NCBI RefSeq assembly: GCF_026339735.1
Contig: NZ_JAPEQG010000003.1
Location: 186,001-250,000 of the forward strand
DNA: 64,000 bases
Origin: Streptomyces sp. NBC_01669
GTDB lineage: Bacteria > Actinomycetota > Actinomycetes > Streptomycetales > Streptomycetaceae
Direction of reading: 5' to 3'
Shown here: piece by piece, positions 10,611 through 17,920 of the stretch
How positions within the stretch are numbered: the first letter of the stretch is position 1
Layout: every line of letters begins with the position of its first letter
Position numbers and translations under genes: made by a program
Notes under the pieces: generated by a model
Databases searched by the model: none
What the model was told of the DNA's origin: nothing
The model's input: only the letters and a program-made list of their open reading frames with translations

Positions 10611-11342
10611 ATGAGCCGGCCACCACGAGGCCTGCACCAGCACCTGGTCGACGACCTCGGGCAGCGCATCGTCGCGGGTACGTACGCACCGGGCGAGTCG
10701 CTCCATCCCGACGCGCTGGAACAGGAACTCGAGGTCAGCAAGACGGCGCTGCGCGAAGCGCTGCGCGTGCTGGCCGCGAAGGGGCTGATCGAATCCCGGC
10801 AGAAACGCGGGACCTTCGTCAGGCCCCGCGCGGACTGGAACCTGCTGGACACCGACCTGCTGCGCTGGCAGCGCGACCGGGCCGCCGACAACGACTTCCT
10901 GGCCAACGTCGGCGAGGTGCGCCTGATTGTGGAGCCGCCCGCCGCCCGCCTGGCGGCCCAGCGCCGGGAGGCGAGCGATCTCGACGCCCTGGAAGGCGCG
11001 CTTACCGCGATGGCGGAGGCCGGAACGGACAGCGATGCCTCCGTGGAGGCGGACGTGGCCTTCCACTGCGCCCTGCTCGCCGCCGCGCACAACGAGCTGC
11101 TGACGCGAATGGCGATGGTCATCGAGGCCGGTTTGCGAGTCCGTGACCCGCTCATTCACGGCGGCGGCGAATGGGCCGACCCCCTGCCGCAGCACCAGGC
11201 CGTCCTGGACGCGGTGCGCGCCCGTGACTCGGACGCAGCCGAACGCGCCGTTCAGTACCTCCTCGTCGAGGCCGCCGCCGATCTCGACGACCTCCTACAG
11301 AGCCCGCACCGCAGCGGCGCCTCCTGTCGGTCGCCCCGCTGA
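10611..11342 (+). CDS. GntR/FadR-family regulator of the KDG/KDPG genes
   Basis: The 243-residue protein has a GntR winged helix-turn-helix (residues about 5-70, with ALEQELEVSKTALREALRVL as two segments of the helix-turn-helix) and an FCD domain with DVAFHCALL and PQHQAVLDAV metal-ligand segments. I chose the ATG at 10611 because GAGGGGG precedes it; an in-frame GTG at 10551 lies in the promoter-like region. It is divergent from the importer and followed by aldolase, kinase and lactonase genes, so its likely ligand is a sugar acid or keto-deoxy acid of that pathway. Confidence 0.87.
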   Translation: MSRPPRGLHQHLVDDLGQRIVAGTYAPGESLHPDALEQELEVSKTALREALRVLAAKGLIESRQKRGTFVRPRADWNLLDTDLLRWQRDRAADNDFLANVGEVRLIVEPPAARLAAQRREASDLDALEGALTAMAEAGTDSDASVEADVAFHCALLAAAHNELLTRMAMVIEAGLRVRDPLIHGGGEWADPLPQHQAVLDAVRARDSDAAERAVQYLLVEAAADLDDLLQSPHRSGASCRSPR

Positions 11343-11359
11343 CCCTGCGGACGACCTTA

Positions 11360-11390
11360 CGTACGGCCCTTCGTGTCGTACGGCCCTTCG
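11360..11390 (+). repeat. Two perfect 14-bp direct repeats before the aldolase gene
   Basis: CGTACGGCCCTTCG occurs at 11360-11373 and 11377-11390, a period of 17 bases, in the 132-base gap between the regulator and the aldolase. Its position suits a regulatory site; the function is unknown. Confidence 0.5.
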
Positions 11391-11474
11391 CGCGACCGGC
11401 CCGCCGTGGCCCGCGGCCCGCGGTGCCACCCGCAGCCGCCCCGGCAACACCATCCCCTCTCCCGGAAGTTCACC

Positions 11475-12095
11475 ATGCGCCTGACCGAACTGCCCTTCCG
11501 TACCATGGCCATTGTGCGCGGCTCCAATCCCAGCGCCGCACTGCGCTGCGTGCTCACCCTCTGCGAGGAGGGCATCACCGGCATCGAGGTCTCGCTGACC
11601 ACGTCCGGCGCCCTGTCGGTGCTGGAGCAGGCGCGCCGTGAACTCGGCGCCGACGCCCTGCTCGGGGCCGGCACCGTCCTCAGCGCCGAGGACGCCGCCC
11701 GCGCCGCCGATGCCGGGGCCGGATTCCTCGTCACCCCCGGATTCGTACCGGACCTGCGCTGCGGACCGGATGAACTTCCGGTGCTGATGGGGGCGTTGAC
11801 ACCGAGCGAGATCATGGCGGCCGACCGCAGCGGCGCGCTCGCGGTGAAGCTGTTCCCCGCCTCCGTCGGCGGTCCGGAGTACCTGGCCGCACTGCGCGCC
11901 CCATTCCCCGACGTCCCCTTCGTGCCGGTCGGCGGCATCGACGCCACCGTCGCGGCGGCCCACCTCGCCGCCGGTGCCGTGGCCGTGGGCGTCGGCTCGC
12001 CGCTGGTCGGGGACGCCGCGGACGGCGGCGACCTGACGGCGCTGCGCGCGCGGGCCGCCCGCTGGCGCGAGGCACTGACCGAGGCGGCGGCATGA
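11475..12095 (+). CDS. eda: 2-keto-3-deoxy-6-phosphogluconate/galactonate aldolase
   Basis: This 206-residue class I aldolase cleaves a 2-keto-3-deoxy-6-phospho sugar acid to pyruvate and glyceraldehyde 3-phosphate. The Schiff-base lysine is K125 in AVKLFPAS and the general base is E38 in GIEVSL; GTVL and TPGF form the phosphate and substrate loops. The ATG at 11475 fits the normal family length. Its stop overlaps the kinase start by four bases, so aldolase and kinase are translationally coupled. Whether the substrate is the gluconate or galactonate epimer is not visible. Confidence 0.92.
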   Translation: MRLTELPFRTMAIVRGSNPSAALRCVLTLCEEGITGIEVSLTTSGALSVLEQARRELGADALLGAGTVLSAEDAARAADAGAGFLVTPGFVPDLRCGPDELPVLMGALTPSEIMAADRSGALAVKLFPASVGGPEYLAALRAPFPDVPFVPVGGIDATVAAAHLAAGAVAVGVGSPLVGDAADGGDLTALRARAARWREALTEAAA

Positions 12096-13057
12096 CGGCC
12101 GCGACCGCTCCCGAGGTCGTCACCGTCGGGGAGACGATGGCCACGCTGCGGGCCACCGGCCCGATCCGGCTCGCCCCGCTGATGGAGACCTCGGTCGCCG
12201 GAGCCGAGTCCAATGTGGCCATCGGCCTCGCCCGGCTCGGCCACCGGGTCGCCTGGGCGGGCTGTGTCGGCGACGACGAATTCGGCGCCCTCGTCCTGCG
12301 TACCCTGCGCGCCGAGGGAGTGGACACCGGGCACGTCCGCACCGACTCCGAGGGGCGGCCCACCGGTCTCCTGATCCGGGAGGACGGCGCGGGCGATCTC
12401 GCCAAGGTCCGCTACTACCGTGCGGGTTCGGCAGGTTCGGCGGTCGGCCCCCAGGACGTGCTCCGCGCACTCGGCCCCGGCACCTGCATCCTGCACCTGA
12501 CCGGCATCACCCCCGCCCTCGGCCCGTCCGCGGCCCGCACTGTCCAGGCCGCCGCCGACCGCGCCCGCGAACTGGGCGTCACGGTCTGTCTGGACGTCAA
12601 CTACCGCGCCCGGCTGTGGTCCCCGGACCAGGCCCGCGCCGCACTCCGGCCGCTGGCCCGCGCCGCGGACATCCTCGTGGCCAGCGACGACGAACTGCAC
12701 CTCGTCGCCCCCGATCCCGCGCTCGGCGAGACCGACGCCGTCGCGGCCCTGCTCGCCGAGGGCCTGAGCGAAGTGGTGCTCACCCGGGGCGGCGAGGGCG
12801 CGAGCGTCACCGACGCCTCGGGCACCTTCGACGCTGCCGCCCGCAAGGTCCCTGTAAAGGACGTCATCGGCGCGGGCGATGCCTTCGTGGCCGGTTACCT
12901 CTCCGCCCGCCTCGACGGTCTACCCGCTGCCGAAGGGATCCGGCGGGCGGTGGCCCTGGGCGCGTTCGGGGTCGCCACCCGCGGTGACTGGGAGGGCCTG
13001 CCGACCCGCGCCGAACTCGCCCTGCTCGACGCCCCCGCGGGCACGACCCTGCGCTGA
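12092..13057 (+). CDS. kdgK: PfkB-family 2-keto-3-deoxygluconate/galactonate kinase
   Basis: The 321-residue ribokinase-fold enzyme would phosphorylate 2-keto-3-deoxy sugar acid to feed the upstream aldolase. PfkB signature 2 (DVIGAGDAFVAGYLS) places the catalytic base at D263. The RYYRAGSA segment (107-114) and DVNYRARLW (168-176) are typical of KDG kinases. The ATG overlaps the aldolase stop (ATGA), and a GGAGG-led lactonase gene follows 16 bases later, forming a three-gene operon. Confidence 0.92.
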   Translation: MTAATAPEVVTVGETMATLRATGPIRLAPLMETSVAGAESNVAIGLARLGHRVAWAGCVGDDEFGALVLRTLRAEGVDTGHVRTDSEGRPTGLLIREDGAGDLAKVRYYRAGSAGSAVGPQDVLRALGPGTCILHLTGITPALGPSAARTVQAAADRARELGVTVCLDVNYRARLWSPDQARAALRPLARAADILVASDDELHLVAPDPALGETDAVAALLAEGLSEVVLTRGGEGASVTDASGTFDAAARKVPVKDVIGAGDAFVAGYLSARLDGLPAAEGIRRAVALGAFGVATRGDWEGLPTRAELALLDAPAGTTLR

Positions 13058-13073
13058 CCGGGAGGAAACCACT

Positions 13074-14045
13074 GTGCGGAACCGGACCGGAATCTGGGTC
13101 GAGGGCGAGCACGAACTCGGCGAGGGCGCCCGATGGACCGACGGGCGGCTGGTCTACGTCGACATCCTGGCCGGACGCCTCCTGGAAACCCGCGGCCCCG
13201 ACGCAGGGCCGGGACTGCATCCGGCCCGGGAGCTGCTGCGGCTCGATGTGCCGCTCGGCGCCGTCGCCCCCGTCGCGGGACGCCCGGGACACTGGATCGC
13301 CGCCGCGGGTACGGGAATTGCCCTGCTCGCACCCGACGGCAGCGCAGACTGGCTGGCCCGCCCCGAGGACGGCGCGGCGGTGCCCACCCGGATGAACGAC
13401 GGTGTCTGTGACCGGCACGGCAGATTCTGGGCGGGCAGCCTCGCCTACGACTGCACTCCCGGCGCGGGCTCCCTCTACCGCACCGACACCGACGGCAGCG
13501 TCCACCGCGTCCTCGACGGCCTCACCGTCGTCAACGGCCCGGCGTTCACCGAGGACGGCAGCACCCTCTACGTCGCCGAAAGCGCCGCCGGGGTCATCCT
13601 CCGCTGCGCGCTCGACCGTGCCGGGAACATCGTCGGCACCGAGGAGTTCGCCCGGCTGCCCGAGGGGCACAGCCCCGACGGAATGACCGTCGACACCGAA
13701 GGCCACCTGTGGGTCGCGGTCTGGGGCGGTGCCGCCGTTCATCGGTACGCCCCGGACGCCAGCCTCGTCACTGTCATCGGTCTGCCCGTGCCGCAACCCA
13801 CCTCGGTGTGTCTGCTTCCGGCGGGCGGGCTGCTGCTGATCACCACCGCGTGGTCCGGCCTGAGCCCCACCGGCGACCACGGACCGTCCGGGGCCGTCCT
13901 GTCCGTACCGGTGGACGCCGCCGCTCCGCCCGCCGCCGCCTACGCACCCCGGGCGGCGGCCCCGCTGACCGGGCCCGGACAGCGCCGTCAACACCCGCAG
14001 CACGCCAGGCAGTTCACCGCCGACGACCGGGCGCAGGACACCTGA
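13074..14045 (+). CDS. SMP-30/gluconolactonase-family sugar lactonase
   Basis: The 323-residue six-bladed beta-propeller would hydrolyse an aldonolactone to the free aldonate, the step before the dehydratase. Divalent-metal ligands of the family are expected at E17 (LGEGARW), N154 (VVNGPAF) and D202 (HSPDGM), with N108 (RMNDG) nearby. The GTG at 13074 is preceded by GGAGG. The last 25 residues are basic and low in similarity, so the true end of the fold may be earlier. No sugar 1-dehydrogenase is encoded beside it. Confidence 0.9.
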   Translation: MRNRTGIWVEGEHELGEGARWTDGRLVYVDILAGRLLETRGPDAGPGLHPARELLRLDVPLGAVAPVAGRPGHWIAAAGTGIALLAPDGSADWLARPEDGAAVPTRMNDGVCDRHGRFWAGSLAYDCTPGAGSLYRTDTDGSVHRVLDGLTVVNGPAFTEDGSTLYVAESAAGVILRCALDRAGNIVGTEEFARLPEGHSPDGMTVDTEGHLWVAVWGGAAVHRYAPDASLVTVIGLPVPQPTSVCLLPAGGLLLITTAWSGLSPTGDHGPSGAVLSVPVDAAAPPAAAYAPRAAAPLTGPGQRRQHPQHARQFTADDRAQDT

Positions 14046-14077
14046 GCCCCCGCGCCCGCTCGCTCATGCCCGCTCCT

Positions 14078-14385
14078 TCACGTCCCGCTCCCGTTCTTCC
14101 TGCGCAGGTGGTCACCGACGTCGCCGCCGAGTTCCCGCTCCCAGACCTGGTCGGCGGCCAGCCGGACGGCGCCGGTGAGCACGGCGTCGCCGGCCAGGGT
14201 GGAGAGTTCGACGGCGGGTTCGACGAGGAGCATGGGCCGGAGGTGGCGCCCGACCGCGTCGAGCAGGACGCATCCGGTGCGGGAGACACCGCCGCCGATG
14301 ACCAGGGCGTCGGGGTCGACGGCGAGCAGCACGGGTCCGACGGCGAAGGCGAAGGTGCGGGCGATCTCGTCAACAAGAAGACGCC
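14078..14385 (-). pseudogene. C-terminal remnant of a ROK-family regulator/kinase
   Basis: About 100 residues match the end of ROK proteins, including LAVDPDALVIGGGVSRTG and a closing GAVRLAADQVWEREL. The N-terminal three quarters, with the ATP and zinc motifs, are gone. Homology stops where an IS5-type transposase fragment begins on the other strand. Confidence 0.75.
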
Positions 14386-14829
14386 CGGCAGGAAGCGGGG
14401 ACTCGCCGTCGACGTGCTGGGCCTGATCATCGGCGTGGTGGTCCTGGCCGCGAGCGCGCACGACAACGAAGCCGGCATCGTCCTGCTGGACCAGGCGGCC
14501 GAGCGGTGCGGGATGCGCCTGGAAAAGGTCCTGGTCGACCAGGGCTTCACCGCCCCGTGGTCATCCACGGGGCGGTGAAGGACATCACCGTCGAGGTGGT
14601 CCGCCGCAACCCCGACGACGAAGGCAAGGGCTTCGTCCCGCAACCGAAGCGGTGGGTGGTCGAGCAGGTCAACGGCACCCTCATGCTGCACCGGCGCCTC
14701 GCCCGCGACTACGACCACCGGCCCGACAACGAGGCCTCCCGCGTCTACTGGGCCTCCACCGCCGGCATGCTCTGCCGCCTCACCACCCCCACCCCCACCT
14801 GGCGGGACGACGTGGAGCTGGCCGCGTGA
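14376..14829 (+). pseudogene. IS5-family transposase remnant, 5'-truncated and frameshifted
   Basis: The frame from KTPGRKRGLAVDVLGL to VDQGF and the frame from VVIHGAVKDITVEVV to RRLARDY together match the C-terminal half of IS5-type DDE transposases (last acidic residue in RWVVEQVNG). The frames join at a C run near 14553-14557, where one C appears missing. The N-terminal half is absent, and the left boundary abuts the ROK fragment. Confidence 0.8.
14546..14579. repeat. Perfect 15-bp inverted repeat at the transposase frameshift
   Basis: TTCACCGCCCCGTGG and CCACGGGGCGGTGAA flank a TCAT loop exactly where the transposase frame breaks. A perfect palindrome inside coding sequence next to the lesion suggests a templated (quasipalindrome) mutation; this is an inference. 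Confidence 0.55.
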
Positions 14830-15222
14830 ACGTCTGCGAACTCCTGCGGCTGCTGCAGACCGAACACGATGAGACCGCCGCACGAGCCGACAGCCTTCGC
14901 AAGCAGATCGAGCGGCTCACCACCGCCCTCGCCGAGACCGAAGCCCGCCTGGCCGAGCTCACCGCCACCCGCAAGGTCATCGACGGCCTCACCCCGCCCG
15001 ACCATGAACCGGCCACCGCGGAGACGGCCACCATCTACTAGCGCATCGTGACCACGTTCAACGAGCACCCCGGGAAGGTGTTCCGCGTCCGCGATCTGCA
15101 CGAACACCTCGGCCTTCCCACCGACGAGCCCTCGATCAACGTCACCCGCTCCCGCCTGGGACGACTCGTTCGCCAGGGACTCCTCACCCAACCCGGACGT
15201 GGCCGCTATCAGAAACGGACTT
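14826..15222 (+). pseudogene. IS-associated coiled-coil/winged-helix accessory protein, interrupted by an amber codon
   Basis: GTG at 14826 overlaps the transposase stop (GTGA). The frame encodes a helical N-terminus (LLRLLQTEHDETAARADSL with a leucine-rich coiled coil to about residue 55). It stops at TAG 15039-15041, then continues in the same frame with RIVTTFNEHPGKVFRVRDL and a winged-helix-like end to 15222. Without the TAG the protein would be about 131 residues. A single C-to-T change in CAG would explain the stop. The coupling suggests an element-encoded accessory protein of unknown role. Confidence 0.6.
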
Positions 15223-15229
15223 AACGCCC

Positions 15230-15272
15230 TCTGAGGGGGCGGGGACGCAGTAATGCGTCCCCGCTACCCGAC
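15230..15272 (+). ncRNA. Group II intron 3' end (domain VI) relic
   Basis: The stretch starts with the CTGAGGGGG that follows domain V, then a hairpin with GGGGACGCA and TGCGTCCCC arms around a GTAA loop, and ends GCTACCCGAC. It matches the 3' end of the full intron at 59260-59300 except for paired changes that keep the stem. It is joined directly to IS30 sequence at 15273, as a 3' exon would be. Domains I-V are missing. Confidence 0.75.
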
Positions 15273-15630
15273 TCATCATCGGCAAGAACAGCGGATCGGC
15301 GATCGGCACCCTCGTCGAACGCAGCACCCAATACCGCACTTGGTGCGGTCCCTCACCTGGGACCAGGGCTCCGAGATGGCCGCCCACCACGCCTTCAGCA
15401 TCGCCACCGACATCCCGGTCTACTTCTGCGACCCTGGCAGTCCCTGGCAGCGCGGCTCGAACGAAAACACCAACGGCCTGCTCCGCCAGTACTTCCCCAA
15501 GGGCACCAACCTCGCTACCCACAGCCGCGAGCACCTCGACGCCGTCGCCGCCGAACTCAACAGCCGCCCACGCAAAACGCTCGGCTGGGAAACCCCAGCC
15601 GAGCGCCTGTCTAAACTGCTCGCGGCCTGA
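15273..15630 (+). pseudogene. IS30-family transposase remnant
   Basis: The C-terminal part of an IS30 transposase is readable: LIIGKNSGSAIGTLVERSTQ in one frame, a break or deletion near 15325-15350, then RSLTWDQGSEMAAHH and SPWQRGSNENTNGLLRQYF to the stop at 15630. The D in WDQG and E in NEN belong to the catalytic DDE set, but the first D and the DNA-binding domain are lost. A group II intron 3' end abuts its 5' side. Confidence 0.85.
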
Positions 15631-15714
15631 TCAACCGACCACGTGTTGCAACGACCCCTCGAATTCGCCCATCGTGGACGGAGCCCCTTCCTTCTCATCT
15701 CCAGCCGAGCTCCG

Positions 15715-17685
15715 TCAGAGCGCGCGCAGGGTCATGTCGTCGCAGACCGCCGTGCCCGGCTGCTCCCGGTAGCAGAAGACCGTCGCCGTACTGCTGGTGG
15801 CGCCGGTGGTGAACTCTTCCGAGGCGAGCGTCCACTCACTGTCCGAGACCGAGGCGGCCGTGGCGGCTCCTCCGAAGCCCTTGGCGCCGAGGGCTGTGGA
15901 CCCGCCGTCGCTCCTGATCCAGGCCGAGAGCACGTACCGGGTGGCGGGGCGCAGGCCCGTCACGGACTGTTCCACCGTGGCGAAGCCGCCGGCAGGCGCG
16001 GTGAGCCTGGCCGCCTTCGTTCCTTCGTGGGCGTCGGCCACGGACGCCGCGTTACGCGTCGCCCAGCCCGTCAGCCCGTTGTCGAAGCCGCCGTTGGAGA
16101 GCAGGGGGGTGACCGGGGGAGCCTCGACCGGAGTGGGGCGCGGGCCTCCGACCCCCGGGCCGTTGTAGGCACCGATGCTGGGGGCCGTGCCCGGAGGGAC
16201 CGGGTTGCCGGAGAAGTCGCGGTCGCCGATGTCGGGGAGTGCCGCACCGGCACCCAGCGCGGGGGAGTCCGCGTGCAGGGCGTACGCTGCGCCCGCGTCC
16301 CCGAGCCCGGTCGCCGTGCCACGGCCCGTCAGCAGCGGATCGGCCGTGCTGCCATCCGGATTCGCGGGCGCGCCCGCGACGTTGTGGAGCACGTTGTCGG
16401 ACACTGTCACCGCGCCGGAGCGCAACGCGAACGTCGCCTTGCCCGCGCCTTCCTTCACGACCAGGTTGTTGTGGAACGCGATCTCGTGCCGCTGGGCGGT
16501 GTTCTCGTTCACGACGGTCTGGGAGACCCCGGGGGCGACATAGATCGTGTTGTTGAGGAAGCGCACGTCGTCGAAGGATCCGGAACACGTTTCGATGCCC
16601 CGGAAACGGTCGTTCTGGCTGATGTTGTAGCGGATCACCGCGTCGCCCAGGGTGCCGCCCGCGGTGCAGACCAGGAAGAAGCCGCCGGCGTTGTTGTGGC
16701 TGTAGTTGTACTGGAACACCGTGCCGAAGGAGCCCTCGTCCACGTCGTACGCCATGCCGTCACGCGTCGTCTCGCCGCCGGACACATCGTTGTACTGGAA
16801 GACGGTGCGGTCGGCGTTCCACGGCCAGATCCCGGCGTTGTAACCGGCGGAGCGGCGCTGGAAGCCGCGGACCACGTTCCGCTCCACCAGGGCGCCGTCT
16901 GTGGCGGTCATGACGATGCCGTCGCCGCCCAGGTCCTCCAGGGTGTTGCCCCGTACGACGACGCGGGTGGCGGGCAGCCACCGGGGACCGGCGGGGTCGT
17001 AGTCGGTGATCACGGGCCGGTTGTTCCAGCTGGACGCGAAGTAGATGCCTTCCCGGTCCACCGTCCGCAGGGTGTTGCCCTCGACGCGAACGTCGTCGAA
17101 CCGCGTCTCCACCGTGGAGCCGGTGACGGAGAAGAGGATGCCCGCGGAGCCGCCAATGTGCTTCGTGTCGTCGCCGAGCACGTCGTGGATGTCGAGATCC
17201 GTCAGCCGGTAGTGGGTGCCCGTGCCGTAGTCGTCGAGCAGCACGTGGACACCGCGTTTGTTGCGGCCGGGGTTCCCCGCGTTGGTGATCTCCAGACCGG
17301 AGACCTCCACCCACTCGGTGTTGTGGAGCAGGACGGCGTCCGGGGCGCCGGCACCGTCGATCACCGGCTTGGCCCCCTCGCCGTACGCGCCGATGACCAG
17401 CGGGTGGCCGGGACGCCCGGCGCCCTTCGGAGTCAGCGTGCCCGTACAGCGTGAGCCGCGCGCGAACAGGAGTCGGTCACCGGCGTCAAGGGCGAGGGAG
17501 TTTACCTGGTCCAGAGTGCGCCACGGATGGGTAGGTGACCCGTTCGCACGTCCGCCGGTCGCCCGGCAGTCGACGTGATGAGCCCTGCGGCCCTCGCCGT
17601 CCGCCGCGGCGGCGGCCGACGACGCCCCCGCCACCAGCACGATGGAACACAGGAAGGCCAGGCCATGCGTCAGAGGGCGTCTCAT
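15715..17685 (-). CDS. Secreted right-handed beta-helix protein with C-terminal carbohydrate-binding module
   Basis: The 656-residue protein has a Sec signal peptide (MRRPLTHG, hydrophobic LAFLCSIVLVAGASS, cleavage near AAAAA). A parallel beta-helix follows (about residues 60-500), with repeated short strands such as VEGNTLRTV, VVRGNTLEDL and VERNVVRGF, and an Asn/Gly-rich solenoid like pectate lyases and other polysaccharide lyases. From about residue 535 a SNGGFDNGLTGW segment begins a jelly-roll carbohydrate-binding module. ATG 17685 fits the signal peptide; the ribosome site is weak. It is probably an extracellular polysaccharide-degrading or -binding protein; catalysis is not proven. Confidence 0.8.
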   Translation of the reverse strand: MRRPLTHGLAFLCSIVLVAGASSAAAAADGEGRRAHHVDCRATGGRANGSPTHPWRTLDQVNSLALDAGDRLLFARGSRCTGTLTPKGAGRPGHPLVIGAYGEGAKPVIDGAGAPDAVLLHNTEWVEVSGLEITNAGNPGRNKRGVHVLLDDYGTGTHYRLTDLDIHDVLGDDTKHIGGSAGILFSVTGSTVETRFDDVRVEGNTLRTVDREGIYFASSWNNRPVITDYDPAGPRWLPATRVVVRGNTLEDLGGDGIVMTATDGALVERNVVRGFQRRSAGYNAGIWPWNADRTVFQYNDVSGGETTRDGMAYDVDEGSFGTVFQYNYSHNNAGGFFLVCTAGGTLGDAVIRYNISQNDRFRGIETCSGSFDDVRFLNNTIYVAPGVSQTVVNENTAQRHEIAFHNNLVVKEGAGKATFALRSGAVTVSDNVLHNVAGAPANPDGSTADPLLTGRGTATGLGDAGAAYALHADSPALGAGAALPDIGDRDFSGNPVPPGTAPSIGAYNGPGVGGPRPTPVEAPPVTPLLSNGGFDNGLTGWATRNAASVADAHEGTKAARLTAPAGGFATVEQSVTGLRPATRYVLSAWIRSDGGSTALGAKGFGGAATAASVSDSEWTLASEEFTTGATSSTATVFCYREQPGTAVCDDMTLRAL

Positions 17686-17817
17686 GAAGTCTCGATTCTC
17701 TTGTGCTCGTGGAACGGAAATCAGCCGACGAAGACGCCGCTGGTGCCGGCGTTCGCCCAGGATCGCTCTGCGTGTGTATCTCCGTGACATGAATCCATCC
17801 CCTAAAGATCCGATGAC

Positions 17818-17848
17818 TGATGGGATCGAACCTAGGAGTGATGGGATC
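17818..17848. promoter_or_regulatory. Two 10-bp direct repeats 21 bases apart upstream of the beta-helix gene
   Basis: TGATGGGATC occurs at 17818-17827 and 17839-17848, two helical turns apart, in the 235-base gap between the glycosidase-like gene and the beta-helix gene. The spacing on one DNA face suits a regulator binding side by side. No candidate regulator is identified. Confidence 0.45.
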
Positions 17849-17920
17849 ATTACGGCAATAGGCGGGACTGAAGTGGTGACTCCGTATCAAGTCATCCGAT
17901 GTCACCGTACGACAGTTCGG

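Noticed and set aside
14546..14579. Transcription terminator
   Set aside because: The hairpin is inside a transposase coding region and at its frameshift, so a mutational origin is more likely.
17818..17848. CRISPR-like repeat array
   Set aside because: Only two short copies without spacers of regular length; no cas genes in the window.
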